Shown: one piece after another, positions 1 through 12,908 of the stretch | Layout of the letters: every line of letters begins with the position of its first letter | Position numbering within the stretch: position 1 is the stretch's first letter | Source of the DNA: Cepaea nemoralis | Lineage: Eukaryota > Mollusca > Gastropoda > Stylommatophora > Helicidae | Assembly: GCA_014155875.1 (NCBI GenBank) | Contig: JACEFZ010011691.1 | Location: 1,104,501 to 1,168,500 of the forward strand | Direction of reading: 5' to 3' | DNA: 64,000 bases | Made by a program: the position numbers and the translations under genes | The notes under the pieces: model-generated | Databases searched by the model: none | The model's input: the letters and a program-made list of their open reading frames with translations, nothing else | What the model was told of the DNA's origin: nothing

Positions 1-676
1 CGAACCACTCACTTGATGCAGCAGAGAGTGGAGTCCATACCACGATCCAGTCAGCACTGACAGCTTACCATCCAGGAGGCTAAGGATTATCAGATGAGTG
101 GCTACCCACCCGTTTGCCACTGCACAGCAATCACCAAATTTGTCTGCTATCGGCTAAGAGTCCATGATTACATCCTCTAGCTGAACATTATCTTGTAGAA
201 ATTTCAGGGATCTGCGTATCTCTTATATGTCAGTGAGTTCCCAGTGGGGCTCACGTAGTGTTCTTTAGGATTAAACGTTATGTTATATTTGTACTTTTAA
301 CAACTGTGTCTGTCATTTTAGAATTAGCATCATCAGATTGTGTGACGAGTGAAAGGACTACATCTATACGTATCATTCTGTCTTATCTCCTGTTGTGTGA
401 GAATACATTAGGCAGTGGGGGCTCATTTTTCTTCCAGGCACGTTAGCAGGAATAACTTGACATACTGTCTTCATGTGTTAGTACAGTTAGTCGTCATAAC
501 TTTCCGCCTGGCACTGTTTAGAAGTAGTGATCCATTCTGGGACTTTGATAATCATTCTTCTAGAATTGCGAGCCATTTGATCGCTTCTTCAGCAGTGGTT
601 AGATTCTCTATTCGTAGAAGTCTATTTAGTATCTACTTTGATCCAATTCCATCCTAGTAGAATACGTTACGCGACA
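1..676 (-). repeat. LTR-like repeat, truncated by the window edge
   Basis: This stretch is the reverse complement of 28967-29649, with scattered substitutions. The shared segment starts, on the minus strand, with TGTCGCG at 676 and runs off the window start. The start with TG, the absence of coding capacity beyond short shadow ORFs, and the poly(A)-signal-like AATAAA just beyond the sister copy (around 29793) fit a solitary LTR. No protein domain or primer-binding site is attached, so the LTR assignment is inference. The inverted duplication itself is directly visible. Confidence 0.5.
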
Positions 677-1332
677 TGAACAGTTACGGAAGATCGCGAC
701 CTTTCCAGTGATATCTGACACGTGCGTGTAGTGTGTTCCTGAGATATCGTTGCTAGGGTTTGAAAACCGTCAATTTCGCAACAATTTTCAATAAGTAGAC
801 AATTTGACACCTAGGGTGGGTTCGGTAAAATATGAATATTGCATTAAAATAAAAGTTTTTAAACAAATACAAGTACCGAATCTGATAGAAGACATGATAA
901 GGTGTCTAAAAACGAACTATTCCAAAAATAGCCAAATTGACCAAAAATCGATGTTTTTACTGCCGCACATCGCCTTAAGGATGTCAAGAGTGTTAAGAAT
1001 GTGACATCATGGTGCAGACAAACACAGTGATGTCATAAGGACAGTTTAAAGATGGCCACACCACTTTTGACATGCACCATAGAGGAGCAGTGTTGTTACC
1101 CATGTTTTGATCAGTGTAGTAGTGAAACCTATAGAAATTCATCGGCGAATGAAGGTCCAGTATGGTGATGCATGTTAGTCCAGCAAGTATATGAGTGGAG
1201 TAGGAAATTTCAAAACATTGTGACTTCTGTGACAAATCTATGCACTTTATCATCACTGGAGGACTTGCACGCAGTGGTGACTACATCAAAAAATGATACA
1301 TTTGTTCTATAATTTTTTCAGAATATATTCAC
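677..1332. other. No recognisable feature
   Basis: AT-rich sequence between the LTR-like repeat and the segmental duplication. Only short ORFs without recognisable motifs are present, and I saw no similarity to other parts of the window. Confidence 0.5.
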
Positions 1333-1649
1333 CCAAAAAATAATTAGGTTTTCATTTGAATCCCCTTGTACTTTACATGGCTAACAGACCTGGCATGAAA
1401 TGAATAATAGAGCAAACATCAAATCACATAAATGATATACAAATGTACAGATTGTAGACTCTGCTATATTTTGCTGCACATAATCTTACCTTGATCTACA
1501 CAGACTTCAGGTTGTTCTATCTTGACACTTGCTGGTATGTTACTGTCCATCTCTTCACAGACTTGTATCTCAGTGAGAATCTCTTTGGCAGAACTGTGAA
1601 CGCAGTCAGTCTGAAAGGATTTGTAAGTTTCTTATTTAGGCAACAATCA

Positions 1650-1745
1650 TTAGCATCGTGTGTCCTGCAAATGGGCGTAGGCATTCATGACTCCACACAA
1701 ATCTCAGTCTTTGGTGTTCTGGATCAACTCTACTGCTGATGACTG
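1650..1745 (-). pseudogene. Family B LINE 3'-end stub
   Basis: About 95 bases match, on the minus strand, the 3' end of the family B non-LTR element seen at 17115-17250 and 60200-60300 (the segment encoding AELIQ and KDRDL). A matching stub sits at 54465-54550 in copy B, so this insertion predates the segmental duplication. Confidence 0.6.
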
Positions 1746-1780
1746 TCCATACCAGAAGTGGCTGTCCTAAGATAGTCATT

Positions 1781-2448
1781 AGACAGTGTTGTCCTGGCGA
1801 TGCGATTATCTATACCGATGGCTCTGTGTTCAGAGGCAAAAAAGTCACTGGCGATTCATAGCAAACGCCAATGTTTAGTAAAGGAAATCTTGGCATAATA
1901 CACCACAAACTAAGTCTAAGAATGAAGATGGAGGCGGTTACTGCAACTTTTCGCTGGTTGGCGAACAAGCTATATACACATGTGGTGATTGTAACTGATT
2001 CACAAAGCATGCTGACAAAGGTGAAGACTGGCATGCTTCGTGGAGAATGGAAAGCATTGATTCAGAGGTGGTGGGTTGTGAGCATTTGCTGGATCTTTTC
2101 TCCAGGATACTCTGGTGTGGATGGAAATGAACAGGCAGACAGATTGGCTGGTGCCATATCATTAAGGGTTGATTTGATGCATGATAAGGCAGATGTGATG
2201 AAGGCCCTCTAGGAGCATGTGAATAAAGCAGAACAGACAGACTATCATGGTCTGGAGTGAATGCAGCAGCAAGGTGTGGTCAGAGGATCTGGTCAACAGT
2301 CGGCACTCAGAGGTAAAGCAAGTCGGACATATAATCAGATTTCAACAGGCATTATTAGTAATGGCTGTTGAAGATTAGAGCTGACCACTTAAGAGGATGC
2401 CCCGAGTGCAATGATATTGGTTCTTGACTCAACTCAACTCAGACAGTG
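1781..2448 (+). mobile_element. 5'-truncated LINE with RNase H domain and TSD
   Basis: The insertion spans 1789-2440, flanked by exact copies of AGACAGTG (1781-1788 and 2441-2448). Copy B of the segmental duplication has the empty site near 54577, with one AGACAGT. The insert encodes the end of a non-LTR pol. IYTDGS near 1810, a METAV-like glutamate at about 1930, TDSQSML near 1996 and GNEQADRLA near 2128 supply the four acidic positions of a type I RNase H. Its 3' tail is a TCAAC-type repeat. Frames are broken and there is no reverse transcriptase, so it is dead. An RNase H after RT is typical of I/Jockey/R1-type LINEs; the exact clade is not determined. Confidence 0.8.
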
Positions 2449-2910
2449 ATTAATATCGTTCTCTGACTCATTTGTGGAAATGCATGAATTCTTAGAAAGA
2501 TATGTGGTCGTTTCCCCTTGACTTCAACATCCACTCTAAGGTATGTAACCACTGCCTTTGACAGCCATTTCTGACTGTCAGAGCAAGTGAGTGCCCAGAT
2601 CTGCTCAGCTGCAGAGTTGTCAACTTACCCTGGTGGATACTCAGTCCCCAGAGCTGTGTTTGCCACACCGTGATGTTTTCTCTATCTTCCACCACGAGGT
2701 GCAGTTGGGATTTTCCCTGTCTAGAGTAATGAGGCCATGATAACATTTCCCCAAACTCTCAAGTACTTTTAGAGTTCCAGCAAAAGGAAACTATTTAAAT
2801 GAATTTGATATTCTGTTTTCATGATGACTAAACATGATATATGAGACACAATGTCTTATGATTACTTCAAGACATAATTTCTGATTTATGATTCCTCATG
2901 TGTTGTAGTC

Positions 2911-2961
2911 GACTGCTAACTTACATGATTAAAGTTATTTTAATAATGTAAGTTAGCAGTC
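2911..2961. repeat. Perfect 16-bp inverted repeat (hairpin)
   Basis: Arms GACTGCTAACTTACAT (2911-2926) and its exact complement (2946-2961) enclose a 19-nt AT-rich loop. In copy B (about 55030-55060) only the right arm is kept. Confidence 0.7.
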
Positions 2962-3499
2962 AATCATAACACAATGGTATTGGTGTATCATGAGAAATAG
3001 TTAGTCGCAGCTCCAACTTCACGGCAACTGGTCATCCTGATTATGCTCCATTCCTGTGCCAGTGAATATCACACAAAATGCTTCTCACTGCCTCATGTGA
3101 AAAGTGGAACAGACAGGAGTCTCGGCAAGCCAACAGCCTGCACAAGTACACTATGCATAATGCTGTTGCCAGAATGCAGACACAAATGTCCTCAACGAAA
3201 AATACAGTTCATCGTTGATGGGATCGGCAGTAACCAGAAAGACTTCACTGACCCGAGTTTTATCCCATATGGCTCGGTCTCTTTCCGCAGGGCGATCCGC
3301 CGATAGCACCGCACATTGACTATTGTCTATCATGATAAACATAACAATAAAAGACAGTTTGGTCATAAATTCTCACTATTTGTATTACATGTCCTGCAAA
3401 CATTAAAACTGGTGATTCACAAGTCAGTGTGATAATTCTTTGTTATATTTTCTTTCATTTACACAGTGCTATAAATGGTCTCCGGTTGGAGAGAATAAC

Positions 3500-3670
3500 A
3501 ATTTGTCGTCACTGTGAGAGAAAAATGAAGAGAAATTGTGGTCACTGAGTGATAAACATAAGGAGAACTTCTGGTCACTGAGAGAAAAACACAAGGAGAA
3601 CTTTAGGTCACTGTGAGAGAAAAATAAGAACTTGTGGTCACTCACTGTGAGAGAAAAATAAGGAGAATGT
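3500..3670 (+). repeat. GGTCACTG minisatellite, leading part
   Basis: Degenerate repeats of roughly 25-31 bp built on TGGTCACTGTGAGAGAAAAA. They start just before the first full tandem unit and are continuous with the minisatellite that opens each unit. Confidence 0.8.
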
Positions 3671-5560
3671 GTGGTCACTGTGAGAGAAAACTAAGAAGAA
3701 CGTGTGGTCATTGTGAGAGAAAAATGAAGAGAAATGAAGAACTTGTGGTCACTGTGAGAGAAAAATGAAGAGAAATTGTGGTCATTGAGCTATTAAAATA
3801 AGGAGAACTTGTGGTCACTGAGAGAAAAAAAATAAGGAGAATTTGTGGTCACTGAGAGAAAACAATAAGGAGAACTTGAGGTCACTGTGAGAGAAAAATA
3901 AGGAGAATGTGTGGTCACTGTGAGAGAAAACTAAGAAGAACGTGTGGTCATTGTGAGAGAAAAATAAGGAGAATTTGTGGTCACTGTGAGAGAAAAATAA
4001 GAACTACTTGTGGTCACTGTGAGAGAAAAATAAGGAGAATGTGTGGTCAATGTGAGAAAAACATCAAAAGAACTGGTGGTCACTGTGAGGGAAAAACAAG
4101 AAACTTGTGGTCACTGTGAGAGAGAACTGAGTGTCACTGAGAGTAAAACAAGAACTTGTCAGTTCCAGGTAAACTGTGACTTGATGTGAGCAAGTTTGTG
4201 AACCACCAGTATGAAAGTTTTAACAGAGTCCACACCTGACTATTGCCTAAATGTGGTTGCTGTATTGTCTGCTTGTGCACAGAACCAGAAATATATGGAG
4301 TACGAGTATAAACTAAAGCTGTTAGTGCCAGCACACACTAGCACAACTAAGAAGGAACAGCACTCATGGATATACCAGAATCTTGATAACATTAATGAAA
4401 TGACAGCATCTTCACATGTATTTCATTAACAAACAGTACACTCTGTACTGTTATAGAGGCAGGTATTGTGCTTTCAAATGAACAGGTACTAACTGCAGTA
4501 TCCTTCAGTTAGTGTTAAATGCACTTTGGTAAAGATCCAACATGGTAAGGTAGACACTTTGATTTGATGTTGCGATCAGGTATTCATCGTCAAAATAACG
4601 TGACCCAGCAACCATTTTTACTTGCTTCCCAAAATTCAGACAGAAGTGGAGCGTGGTCAATGTTTCTTAAATTCTTGAAAAACGCACAATTTTGATTATC
4701 TACAATTAAGCTAATTGGTCGACCAGGTTTTCAGGTATCTAGCACGTGTGGTGACAGCTCATCATCATCATGTGCCGTGCTGATAAGCGTGGAAGGTCAT
4801 TTTTCACTATCTTACATGATCACCAGATTCGTGGATCAGCTTTGTATTCTTCTCGAACATGCCACGTGGCCAAATTATCCAGATATTTCCTTCTCCCTTG
4901 TTCTTTTCCCCTCAATCTTGCCAGCTGTCACCAAGTTCTCTAGTGTATTTCTTCTCATTGAGTGTCTAAAGAATTTTGACTGTCTACGTCTAATTTCTCT
5001 AATCATTTTATTGTTTTCAGCTGCTTCTTGTAAGATATGGTCACTGGTTTTTCTGTCTGTCCACGGTATTCTTTGCATATTTCACAGAAACCACATCTCC
5101 AATGTCATTAGATGTTTTTCAGCATGTCTGCTCATTGTCCACATTTCACATCAAGTATATATACAAGTACAAGTTCTATGAAATACTTCAACACTCTTTT
5201 TCTCATTGCAATTGACATCTTTTTATTGATCAGTATGTTTTCCATCTTGCAAAAGTCTACCTGTGACATGGCGCTTTTTGTTATAATCTCTTCAAGGCAC
5301 CTCCCATCAGATGTTGTAACTGTCCCGAGATATCTGTACCAATTCATTTGTTTAAGAATACTCCACTTAAAATTAGACTGTGTATGTTATATTATTAATT
5401 ATTACTATTTCTTTCTTCTTAGTGACGACCCTAATCTGTCTTCTTACAATTAGAATGGCACTATGATGAAACAATTATACAAATAAGCAACAACATGATA
5501 TAAAAATAAACAACGATCCTAAAAAGGTATTTAATAAATCATTAAATCTTTTCTTTCTGT
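3671..5560 (+). repeat. Tandem composite unit 1 (about 1.89 kb)
   Basis: Order: GGTCACTG minisatellite (3671-4190), a spacer with a 72-codon ORF at 4211-4429, a non-repetitive stretch holding one copy of the motif that became a 35-bp minisatellite in copy B (4484-4520), the family A LINE 3' end on the minus strand (4761-5450) and an AT-rich tail. The next unit starts without an intervening spacer. Confidence 0.9.
4761..5450 (-). pseudogene. Family A LINE 3' end in unit 1
   Basis: Minus-strand remains of the C-terminal region of a non-LTR reverse transcriptase. Recognisable pieces are RYLGTVTTSDGRCLEE (near 5320), MSIAMRKRVLKYFIE, MQRIPWTDRKT (near 5070) and NLVTAGKIEGKR (near 4910), in order with frameshifts. 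The 3' end has an ATG-repeat tail at 4761-4772. Unlike units 2-5, this copy lacks the eight bases around 4894 that encode part of GMQRR. Confidence 0.8.
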
Positions 5561-7458
5561 GTGGTCACTGTGAGAGAAAACTAAGAAGAACGTGTGGTCA
5601 TTGTGAGAGAAAAATGAAGAGAAATGAAGAACTTGTGGTCACTGTGAGAGAAAAATGAAGAGAAATTGTGGTCACTGAGCTATTAAAATAAGGAGAACTT
5701 GTGGTCACTGAGAGAAAAAAAATAAGGAGAATTTGTGGTCACTGAGAGAAAACAATAAGGAGAACTTGAGGTCACTGTGAGAGAAAAATAAGGAGAATGT
5801 GTGGTCACTGTGAGAGAAAACTAAGAAGAACGTGTGGTCATTGTGAGAGAAAAATAAGGAGAATTTGTGGTCACTGTGAGAGAAAATAAGAACTACTTGT
5901 GGTCACTGTGAGAGAAAAATAAGGAGAATGTGTGGTCAATGTGAGAAAAACATCAAAAGAACTGGTGGTCACTGTGAGGGAAAAACAAGAAACTTGTGGT
6001 CACTGTGAGAGAGAACTGAGTGTCACTGAGAGTAAAACAAGAACTTGTCAGTTCCAGGTAAACTGTGACTTGATGTGAGCAAGTTTGTGAACCACCAGTA
6101 TGAAAGTTTTAACAGAGTCCACACCTGACTATTGCCTAAATGTGGTTGCTGTATTGTCTGCTTGTGCACAGAACCAGAAATATATGGAGTACGAGTATAA
6201 ACTAAAGCTGTTAGTGCCAGCACACACTAGCACAACTAAGAAGGAACAGCACTCATGGATATACCAGAATCTTGATAACATTAATGAAATGACAGCATCT
6301 TCACATGTATTTCATTAACAAACAGTACACTCTGTACTGTTATAGAGGCAGGTATTGTGCTTTCAAATGAACAGGTACTAACTGCAGTATCCTTCAGTTA
6401 GTGTTAAATGCACTTTGGTAAAGATCCAACATGGTAAGGTAGACACTTTGATTTGATGTTGCGATCAGGTATTCATCGTCAAAATAACGTGACCCAGCAA
6501 CCATTTTTACTTGCTTCCCAAAATTCAGACAGAAGTGGAGCGTGGTCAATGTTTCTTAAATTCTTGAAAAACGCACAATTTTGATTATCTACAATTAAGC
6601 TAATTGGTCGACCAGGTTTTCAGGTATCTAGCACGTGTGGTGACAGCTCATCATCATCATGTGCCGTGCTGATAAGCGTGGAAGGTCATTTTTCACTATC
6701 TTACATGATCACCAGATTCGTGGATCAGCTTTGTATTCTTCTCGAACATGCCACGTGGCCAAATTATCCAGATATTTCCTTCTCTGCATTCCCCTTGTTC
6801 TTTTCCCCTCAATCTTGCCAGCTGTCACCAAGTTCTCTAGTGTATTTCTTCTCATTGAGTGTCTAAAGAATTTTGACTGTCTACGTCTAATTTCTCTAAT
6901 CATTTTATTGTTTTCAGCTGCTTCTTGTAAGATATGGTCACTGGTTTTTCTGTCTGTCCACGGTATTCTTTGCATATTTCACAGAAACCACATCTCCAAT
7001 GTCATTAGATGTTTTTCAGCATGTCTGCTCATTGTCCACATTTCACATCAAGTATATATACAAGTACAAGTTCTATGAAATACTTCAACACTCTTTTTCT
7101 CATTGCAATTGACATCTTTTTATTGATCAGTATGTTTTCCATCTTGCAAAAGTCTACCTGTGACATGGCGCTTTTTGTTATAATCTCTTCAAGGCACCTC
7201 CCATCAGATGTTGTAACTGTCCCGAGATATCTGTACCAATTCATTTGTTTAAGAATACTCCCACTTAAAATTAGACTGTGTATGTTATATTATTAATTAT
7301 TACTATTTCTTTCTTCTTAGTGACGACCCTAATCTGTCTTCTTACAATTAGAATGGCACTATGATGAAACAATTATACAAATAAGCAACAACATGATATA
7401 AAAATAAACAACGATCCTAAAAAGGTATTTAATAAATCATTAAATCTTTTCTTTCTGT
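5561..7458 (+). repeat. Tandem composite unit 2 (about 1.90 kb)
   Basis: Same order as unit 1 and almost identical to it: minisatellite 5561-6080, spacer ORF 6100-6318, LINE 3' end 6650-7350, AT-rich tail. The repeat anchor GTGGTCACTG lies at 5561 and 7459. Confidence 0.9.
6650..7350 (-). pseudogene. Family A LINE 3' end in unit 2
   Basis: Same fragment as in unit 1. The stretch from MQRIPWTDRKT to DNLATWHVREE stays open for 88 codons (6709-6975). No RT catalytic motif is included. Confidence 0.8.
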
Positions 7459-9225
7459 GTGGTCACTGTGAGAGAAAACTAAGAAGAACGTGTGGTCATT
7501 GTGAGAGAAAAATGAAGAGAAATGAAGAACTTGTGGTCACTGTGAGAGAAAAATGAAGAGAAATTGTGGTCACTGAGCTATTAAAAATAAGGAGAACTTG
7601 TGGTCACTGAGAGAAAAAAAATAAGGAGAATTTGTGGTCACTGAGAGAAAACAATAAGGAGAACTTGAGGTCACTGTGAGAGAAAAATAAGGAGAATGTG
7701 TGGTCAATGTGAGAAAAACATCAAAAGAACTGGTGGTCACTGTGAGGGAAAAACAAGAAACTTGTGGTCACTGTGAGAGAGAACTGAGTGTCACTGAGAG
7801 TAAAACAAGAACTTGTCAGTTCCAGGTAAACTGTGACTTGATGTGAGCAAGTTTGTGAACCACCAGTATGAAAGTTTTAACAGAGTCCACACCTGACTAT
7901 TGCCTAAATGTGGTTGCTGTATTGTCTGCTTGTGCACATGAACCAGAAATATATGGAGTACGAGTATAAACTAAAGCTGTTAGTGCCAGCACACACTAGC
8001 ACAACTAAGAAGGAACAGCACTCATGGATATACCAGAATCTTGATAACATTAATGAAATGACAGCATCTTCCACATGTATTTCATTAACAAACAGTACAC
8101 TCTGTACTGTTATAGAGGCAGGTATTGTGCTTTCAAATGAACAGGTACTAACTGCAGTATCCTTCAGTTAGTGTTAAATGCACTTTGGTAAAGATCCAAC
8201 ATGGTAAGGTAGACACTTTGATTTGATGTTGCGATCAGGTATTCATCGTCAAAATAACGTGACCCAGCAACCATTTTTACTTGCTTCCCAAAATTCAGAC
8301 AGAAGTGGAGCGTGGTCAATGTTTCTTAAATTCTTGAAAAACGCACAATTTTGATTATCTACAATTAAGCTAATTGGTCGACCAGGTTTTCAGGTATCTA
8401 GCACGTGTGGTGACAGCTCATCATCATCATGTGCCGTGCTGATAAGCGTGGAAGGTCATTTTCACTATCTTACATGATCACCAGATTCGTGGATCAGCTT
8501 TGTATTCTTCTCGAACATGGCCACGTGGCCAAATTATCCAGATATTTCCTTCTCTGCATTCCCCTTGTTCTTTTCCCCTCAATCTTGCCAGCTGTCACCA
8601 AGTTCTCTAGTGTATTTCTTCTCATTGAGTGTCTAAAGAATTTTGACTGTCTACGTCTAATTTCTCTAATCATTTTATTGTTTTCAGCTGCTTCTTGTAA
8701 GATATGGTCACTGGTTTTTCTGTCTGTCCACGGTATTCTTTGCATATTTCACAGAAACCACATCTCCAATGTCATTAGATGTTTTTCAGCATGTCTGCTC
8801 ATTGTCCACATTTCACATCAAGTATATATACAAGTACAAGTTCTATGAAATACTTCAACACTCTTTTCTCATTGCAATTGACATCTTTTTATTGATCAGT
8901 ATGTTTTCCATCTTGCAAAAGTCTACCTGTGACATGGCGCTTTTGTTATAATCTCTTCAAGGCACCTCCCATCAGATGTTGTAAACTGTCCCCGAGATAT
9001 CTGTACCAATTCATTTGTTTAAGAATACTCCCACTTAAATTAGACTGTGTATGTATATTATTAATTATTACTATTTCTTTCTTCTTAGTGACGACCCTAA
9101 TCTGTCTTCTTACAATTAGAATGGCAATATGATGAAACAATTATACAAATAAGCCAACAACATGATATAAAATAAACAACGATCCTAAAAGGTATTTAAT
9201 AAATCATTAAATCTTTTCTTTCTGT
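7459..9225 (+). repeat. Tandem composite unit 3 (about 1.77 kb, short form)
   Basis: Lacks about 130 bp of the minisatellite present in units 1, 2 and 5. The spacer ORF is frameshifted by one inserted base near 7938. Single-base differences in homopolymers accumulate toward the end, after about 8450. Confidence 0.9.
8420..9120 (-). pseudogene. Family A LINE 3' end in unit 3
   Basis: As in units 1 and 2, with extra one-base indels that break the frames (for example near 8460, 8518 and 8984). Confidence 0.75.
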
Positions 9226-11002
9226 GTGGTCACTGTGAGAGAAAACTAAGAAGAACGTGTGGTCATTGTGAGAGAAAATGAAGAGAAATGAAGAACTTGT
9301 GGTCACTGTGAGAGAAAAATGAAGAGAAATTGTGGTCACTGAGCTATTAAATAAGGAGAACTTGTGGTCACTGAGAGAAAAAAATAAGGAGAATTTGTGG
9401 TCACTGAGAGAAAACAATAAGGAGAACTTGAGGTCACTGTGAGAGAAAAAAATTAAGGAGGAATGTGTCGGTCAATGTGAGAAATAACATCAAAAGAACT
9501 CTGGTGGTCACTGTGAGGGAAAAACAGAAACTTGTGGTCACTGTGATAGAGAACTGAGTGGTCACTGAGATGGTAAAACAAGAACTTGTCCAGTTTCCTA
9601 GGTAAACCGTGACTTGATCGGTGAGCAAGTTCTGTGAACCACCAGTATGAAGTTTACACAGAGTCCACACCTGACTATTGCCTAAATGTGGTTGCTGTAT
9701 TGTCTGCTTGTGCACAGAACCAGAAATATATGGAGTACGAGTATAAACCTAAAGCTGTTAGTGCCAGCACACACTAGCACAACTAAGAAGGAACAGCACT
9801 CATGGATATACCAGAATCTGATAACATTAATGAAATGACAGCATCTTCACATGTATTTCATTAACAAACAGTACACTCTGTACTGTTATAGAGGCAGGTA
9901 TTGTGCTTCAAATGAACAGGTACTAACTGCAGTATCCTTCAGTTAGTTGTTAAATGCACTTTGGTAAGATCCAACATGGTAAGGTAGACACTTTGATTTG
10001 ATGTTGCGATCAGGTATTCATCGTCAAAATAACGTGACCCAGCAACCATTTTACTTGCTTCCCAAAATTCAGACAGAAGTGGAGCGTGGTCAATGTTTCT
10101 TAAATTCTTGAAAAACGCACAATTTTGATTATCTACAATTAAGCTAATTGGTCGACCAGGTTTTCAGGTATCTAGCACGTGTGGTGACAGCTCATCATCA
10201 TCATGTGCCGTGCTGATAAGCGTGGAAGGTCATTTTTCACTATCTTACATGATCACCAGATTCGTGGATCAGCTTTGTATTCTTCTCGAACATGCCACGT
10301 GGCCAAATTATCCAGATATTTCCTTCTCTGCATTCCCCTTGTTCTTTTCCCCTCAATCTTGCCAGCTGTCACCAAGTTCTCTAGTGTATTGTCTTCTCAT
10401 TGAGTGTCTAAAGAATTTTGACTGTCTACGTCTAATTTCTCTAATCATTTTATTGTTTTCAGCTGCTTCTTGTAAGATATGGTCACTGGTTTTTCTGTCT
10501 GTCCACGGTATTCTTTGCATATTTCACAGAAACCACATCTCCAATGTCATTAGATGTTTTTCAGCATGTCTGCTCATTGTCCACATTTCACATCAAGTAT
10601 ATATACAAGTACAAGTTCTATGAAATACTTCAACACTCTTTTTCTCATTGCAATTGACATCTTTTTATTGATCAGTATGTTTTCCATCTTGCAAAAGTCT
10701 ACCTGTGACATGGCGCTTTTTGTTATAATCTCTTCAAGGCACCTCCCATCAGATGTTGTAACTGTCCCGAGATATCTGTACCAATTCATTTGTTTAAGAA
10801 TACTCCCACTTAAAATTAGACTGTGTATGTTATATTATTAATTATTACTATTTCTTTCTTCTTAGTGACGACCCTAATCTGTCTTCTTACAATTAGAATG
10901 GCAATATGATGAAACAATTATACAAATAAGCAACAACATGATATAAAAATAAACAACGATCCTAAAAGGTATTTAATAAATCATTAAATCTTTTCTTTCT
11001 GT
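9226..11002 (+). repeat. Tandem composite unit 4 (about 1.78 kb, short form, indel-rich)
   Basis: Same short minisatellite form as unit 3. Between about 9440 and 9970 there are many one- to two-base insertions and deletions relative to the other units, while the second half is nearly identical to them. Confidence 0.9.
10193..10897 (-). pseudogene. Family A LINE 3' end in unit 4
   Basis: Same fragment as in the other units. The C-terminal RT-associated segment with TSDGRCLEE (10574-10789) stays open. Confidence 0.75.
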
Positions 11003-12908
11003 GTGGTCACTGTGAGAGAAAACTAAGAAGAACGTGTGGTCATTGTGAGAGAAAAATGAAGAGAAATGAAGAACTTGTGGTCACTGTGAGAGAAAAATGA
11101 AGAGAAATTGTGGTCACTGAGCTATTAAAATAAGGAGAACTTGTGGTCACTGAGAGAAAAAAAATAAGGAGAATTTGTGGTCACTGAGAGAAAACAATAA
11201 GGAGAACTTGAGGTCACTGTGAGGAGAAAAATAAGGAGAATGTGTGGTCACTGTGAGAGAAAACTAAGAAGAACGTGTGGTCATTGTGAGAGAAAAATAA
11301 GGAGAATTTGTGGTCACTGTGAGAGAAAAATAAGAACTACTTGTGGTCACTGTGAGAGAAAAATAAGGAGAATGTGTGGTCAATGTGAGAAAAACATCAA
11401 AAGAACTGGTGGTCACTGTGAGGGAAAAACAAGAAACTTGTGGTCACTGTGAGAGAGAACTGAGTGTCACTGAGAGTAAAACAAGAACTTGTCAGTTCCA
11501 GGTAAACTGTGACTTGATGTGAGCAAACATGTTAGTTTGTGAACCACCAGTATGAAAGTTTTAACAGAGTCCACACCTGACTATTGCCTAAATGTGGTTG
11601 CTGTATTGTCTGCTTGTGCACAGAACCAGAAATATATGGAGTACGAGTATAAACTAAAGCTGTTAGTGCCAGCACACACTAGCACAACTAAGAAGGAACA
11701 GCACTCATGGATATACCAGAATCTTGATAACATTAATGAAATGACAGCATCTTCACATGTATTTCATTAACAAACAGTACACTTTGTACTGTTATAGAGG
11801 CAGGTATTGTGCTTTCAAATGAACAGGTACTAACTGCAGTATCCTTCAGTTAGTGTTAAATGCACTTTGGTAAAGATCCAACATGGTAAGGTAGCCACTT
11901 TGATTTGATGTTGCGATCAGGTATTCATCGTCAAAATAACGTGACCCAGCAACCATTTTTACTTGCTTCCCAAAATTCAGACAGAAGTGGAGCGTGGTCA
12001 ATGTTTCTTAAATTCTTGAAAAACGCACAATTTTGATTATCTACAATTAAGCTAATTGGTCGACCAGGTTTTCAGGTATCTAGCACGTGTGGTGACAGCT
12101 CATCATCATCATGTGCCGTGCTGATAAGCGTGGAAGGTCATTTTTCACTATCTTACATGATCACCAGATTCGTGGATCAGCTTTGTATTCTTCTCGAACA
12201 TGCCACGTGGCCAAATTATCCAGATATTTCCTTCTCTGCATTCCCCTTGTTCTTTTCCCCTCAATCTTGCCAGCTGTCACCAAGTTCTCTAGTGTATTTC
12301 TTCTCATTGAGTGTCTAAAGAATTTTGACTGTCTACGTCTAATTTCTCTAATCATTTTATTGTTTCAGCTGCTTCTTGTAAGATATGGTCACTGGTTTTT
12401 CTGTCTGTCCACGGTATTCTTTGCATATTTCACAGAAACCACATCTCCAATGTCATTAGATGTTTTTCAGCATGTCTGCTCATTGTCCACATTTCACATC
12501 AAGTATATATACAAGTACAAGTTCTATGAAATACTTCAACACTCTTTTTCTCATTGCAATTGACATCTTTTTATTGATCAGTATGTTTTCCATCTTGCAA
12601 AAGTCTACCTGTGACATGGCGCTTTTTGTTATAATCTCTTCAAGGCACCTCCCATCAGATGTTGTAACTGTCCCGAGATATCTGTACCAATTCATTTGTT
12701 TAAGAATACTCCCACTTAAAATTAGACTGTGTATGTTATATTATTAATTATTACTATTTCTTTCTTCTTAGTGACGACCCTAATCTGTCTTCTTACAATT
12801 AGAATGGCACTATGATGAAACAATTATACAAATAAGCAACAACATGATATAAAAATAAACAACGATCCTAAAAAGGTATTTAATAAATCATTAAATCTTT
12901 TCTTTCTG
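11003..12908 (+). repeat. Tandem composite unit 5 (about 1.91 kb)
   Basis: Long form of the minisatellite, with a seven-base AACATGT-type difference near 11526. It then has the spacer ORF 11552-11770 and LINE 3' end 12100-12803. The array ends at CTTTCTGTC (about 12903), where sequence matching copy B's right flank begins. Confidence 0.9.
12100..12803 (-). pseudogene. Family A LINE 3' end in unit 5
   Basis: Same fragment as in the other units. One base is missing in the TTTT run near 12362, shifting the frame between the two halves. Confidence 0.75.

Noticed and set aside
3500..4150. Possible CRISPR array (regular GGTCACTG repeats)
   Set aside because: Repeats are contiguous and degenerate without unique spacers, in a eukaryotic setting. 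It is a minisatellite.
4211..4429. A 72-codon ORF kept in four of the five tandem units and in the diverged unit at 55519-55737
   Set aside because: Length is conserved, but almost all base differences between the array and the diverged copy change the amino acid, one unit is frameshifted, and there is no recognisable domain. It looks like a neutral open frame.
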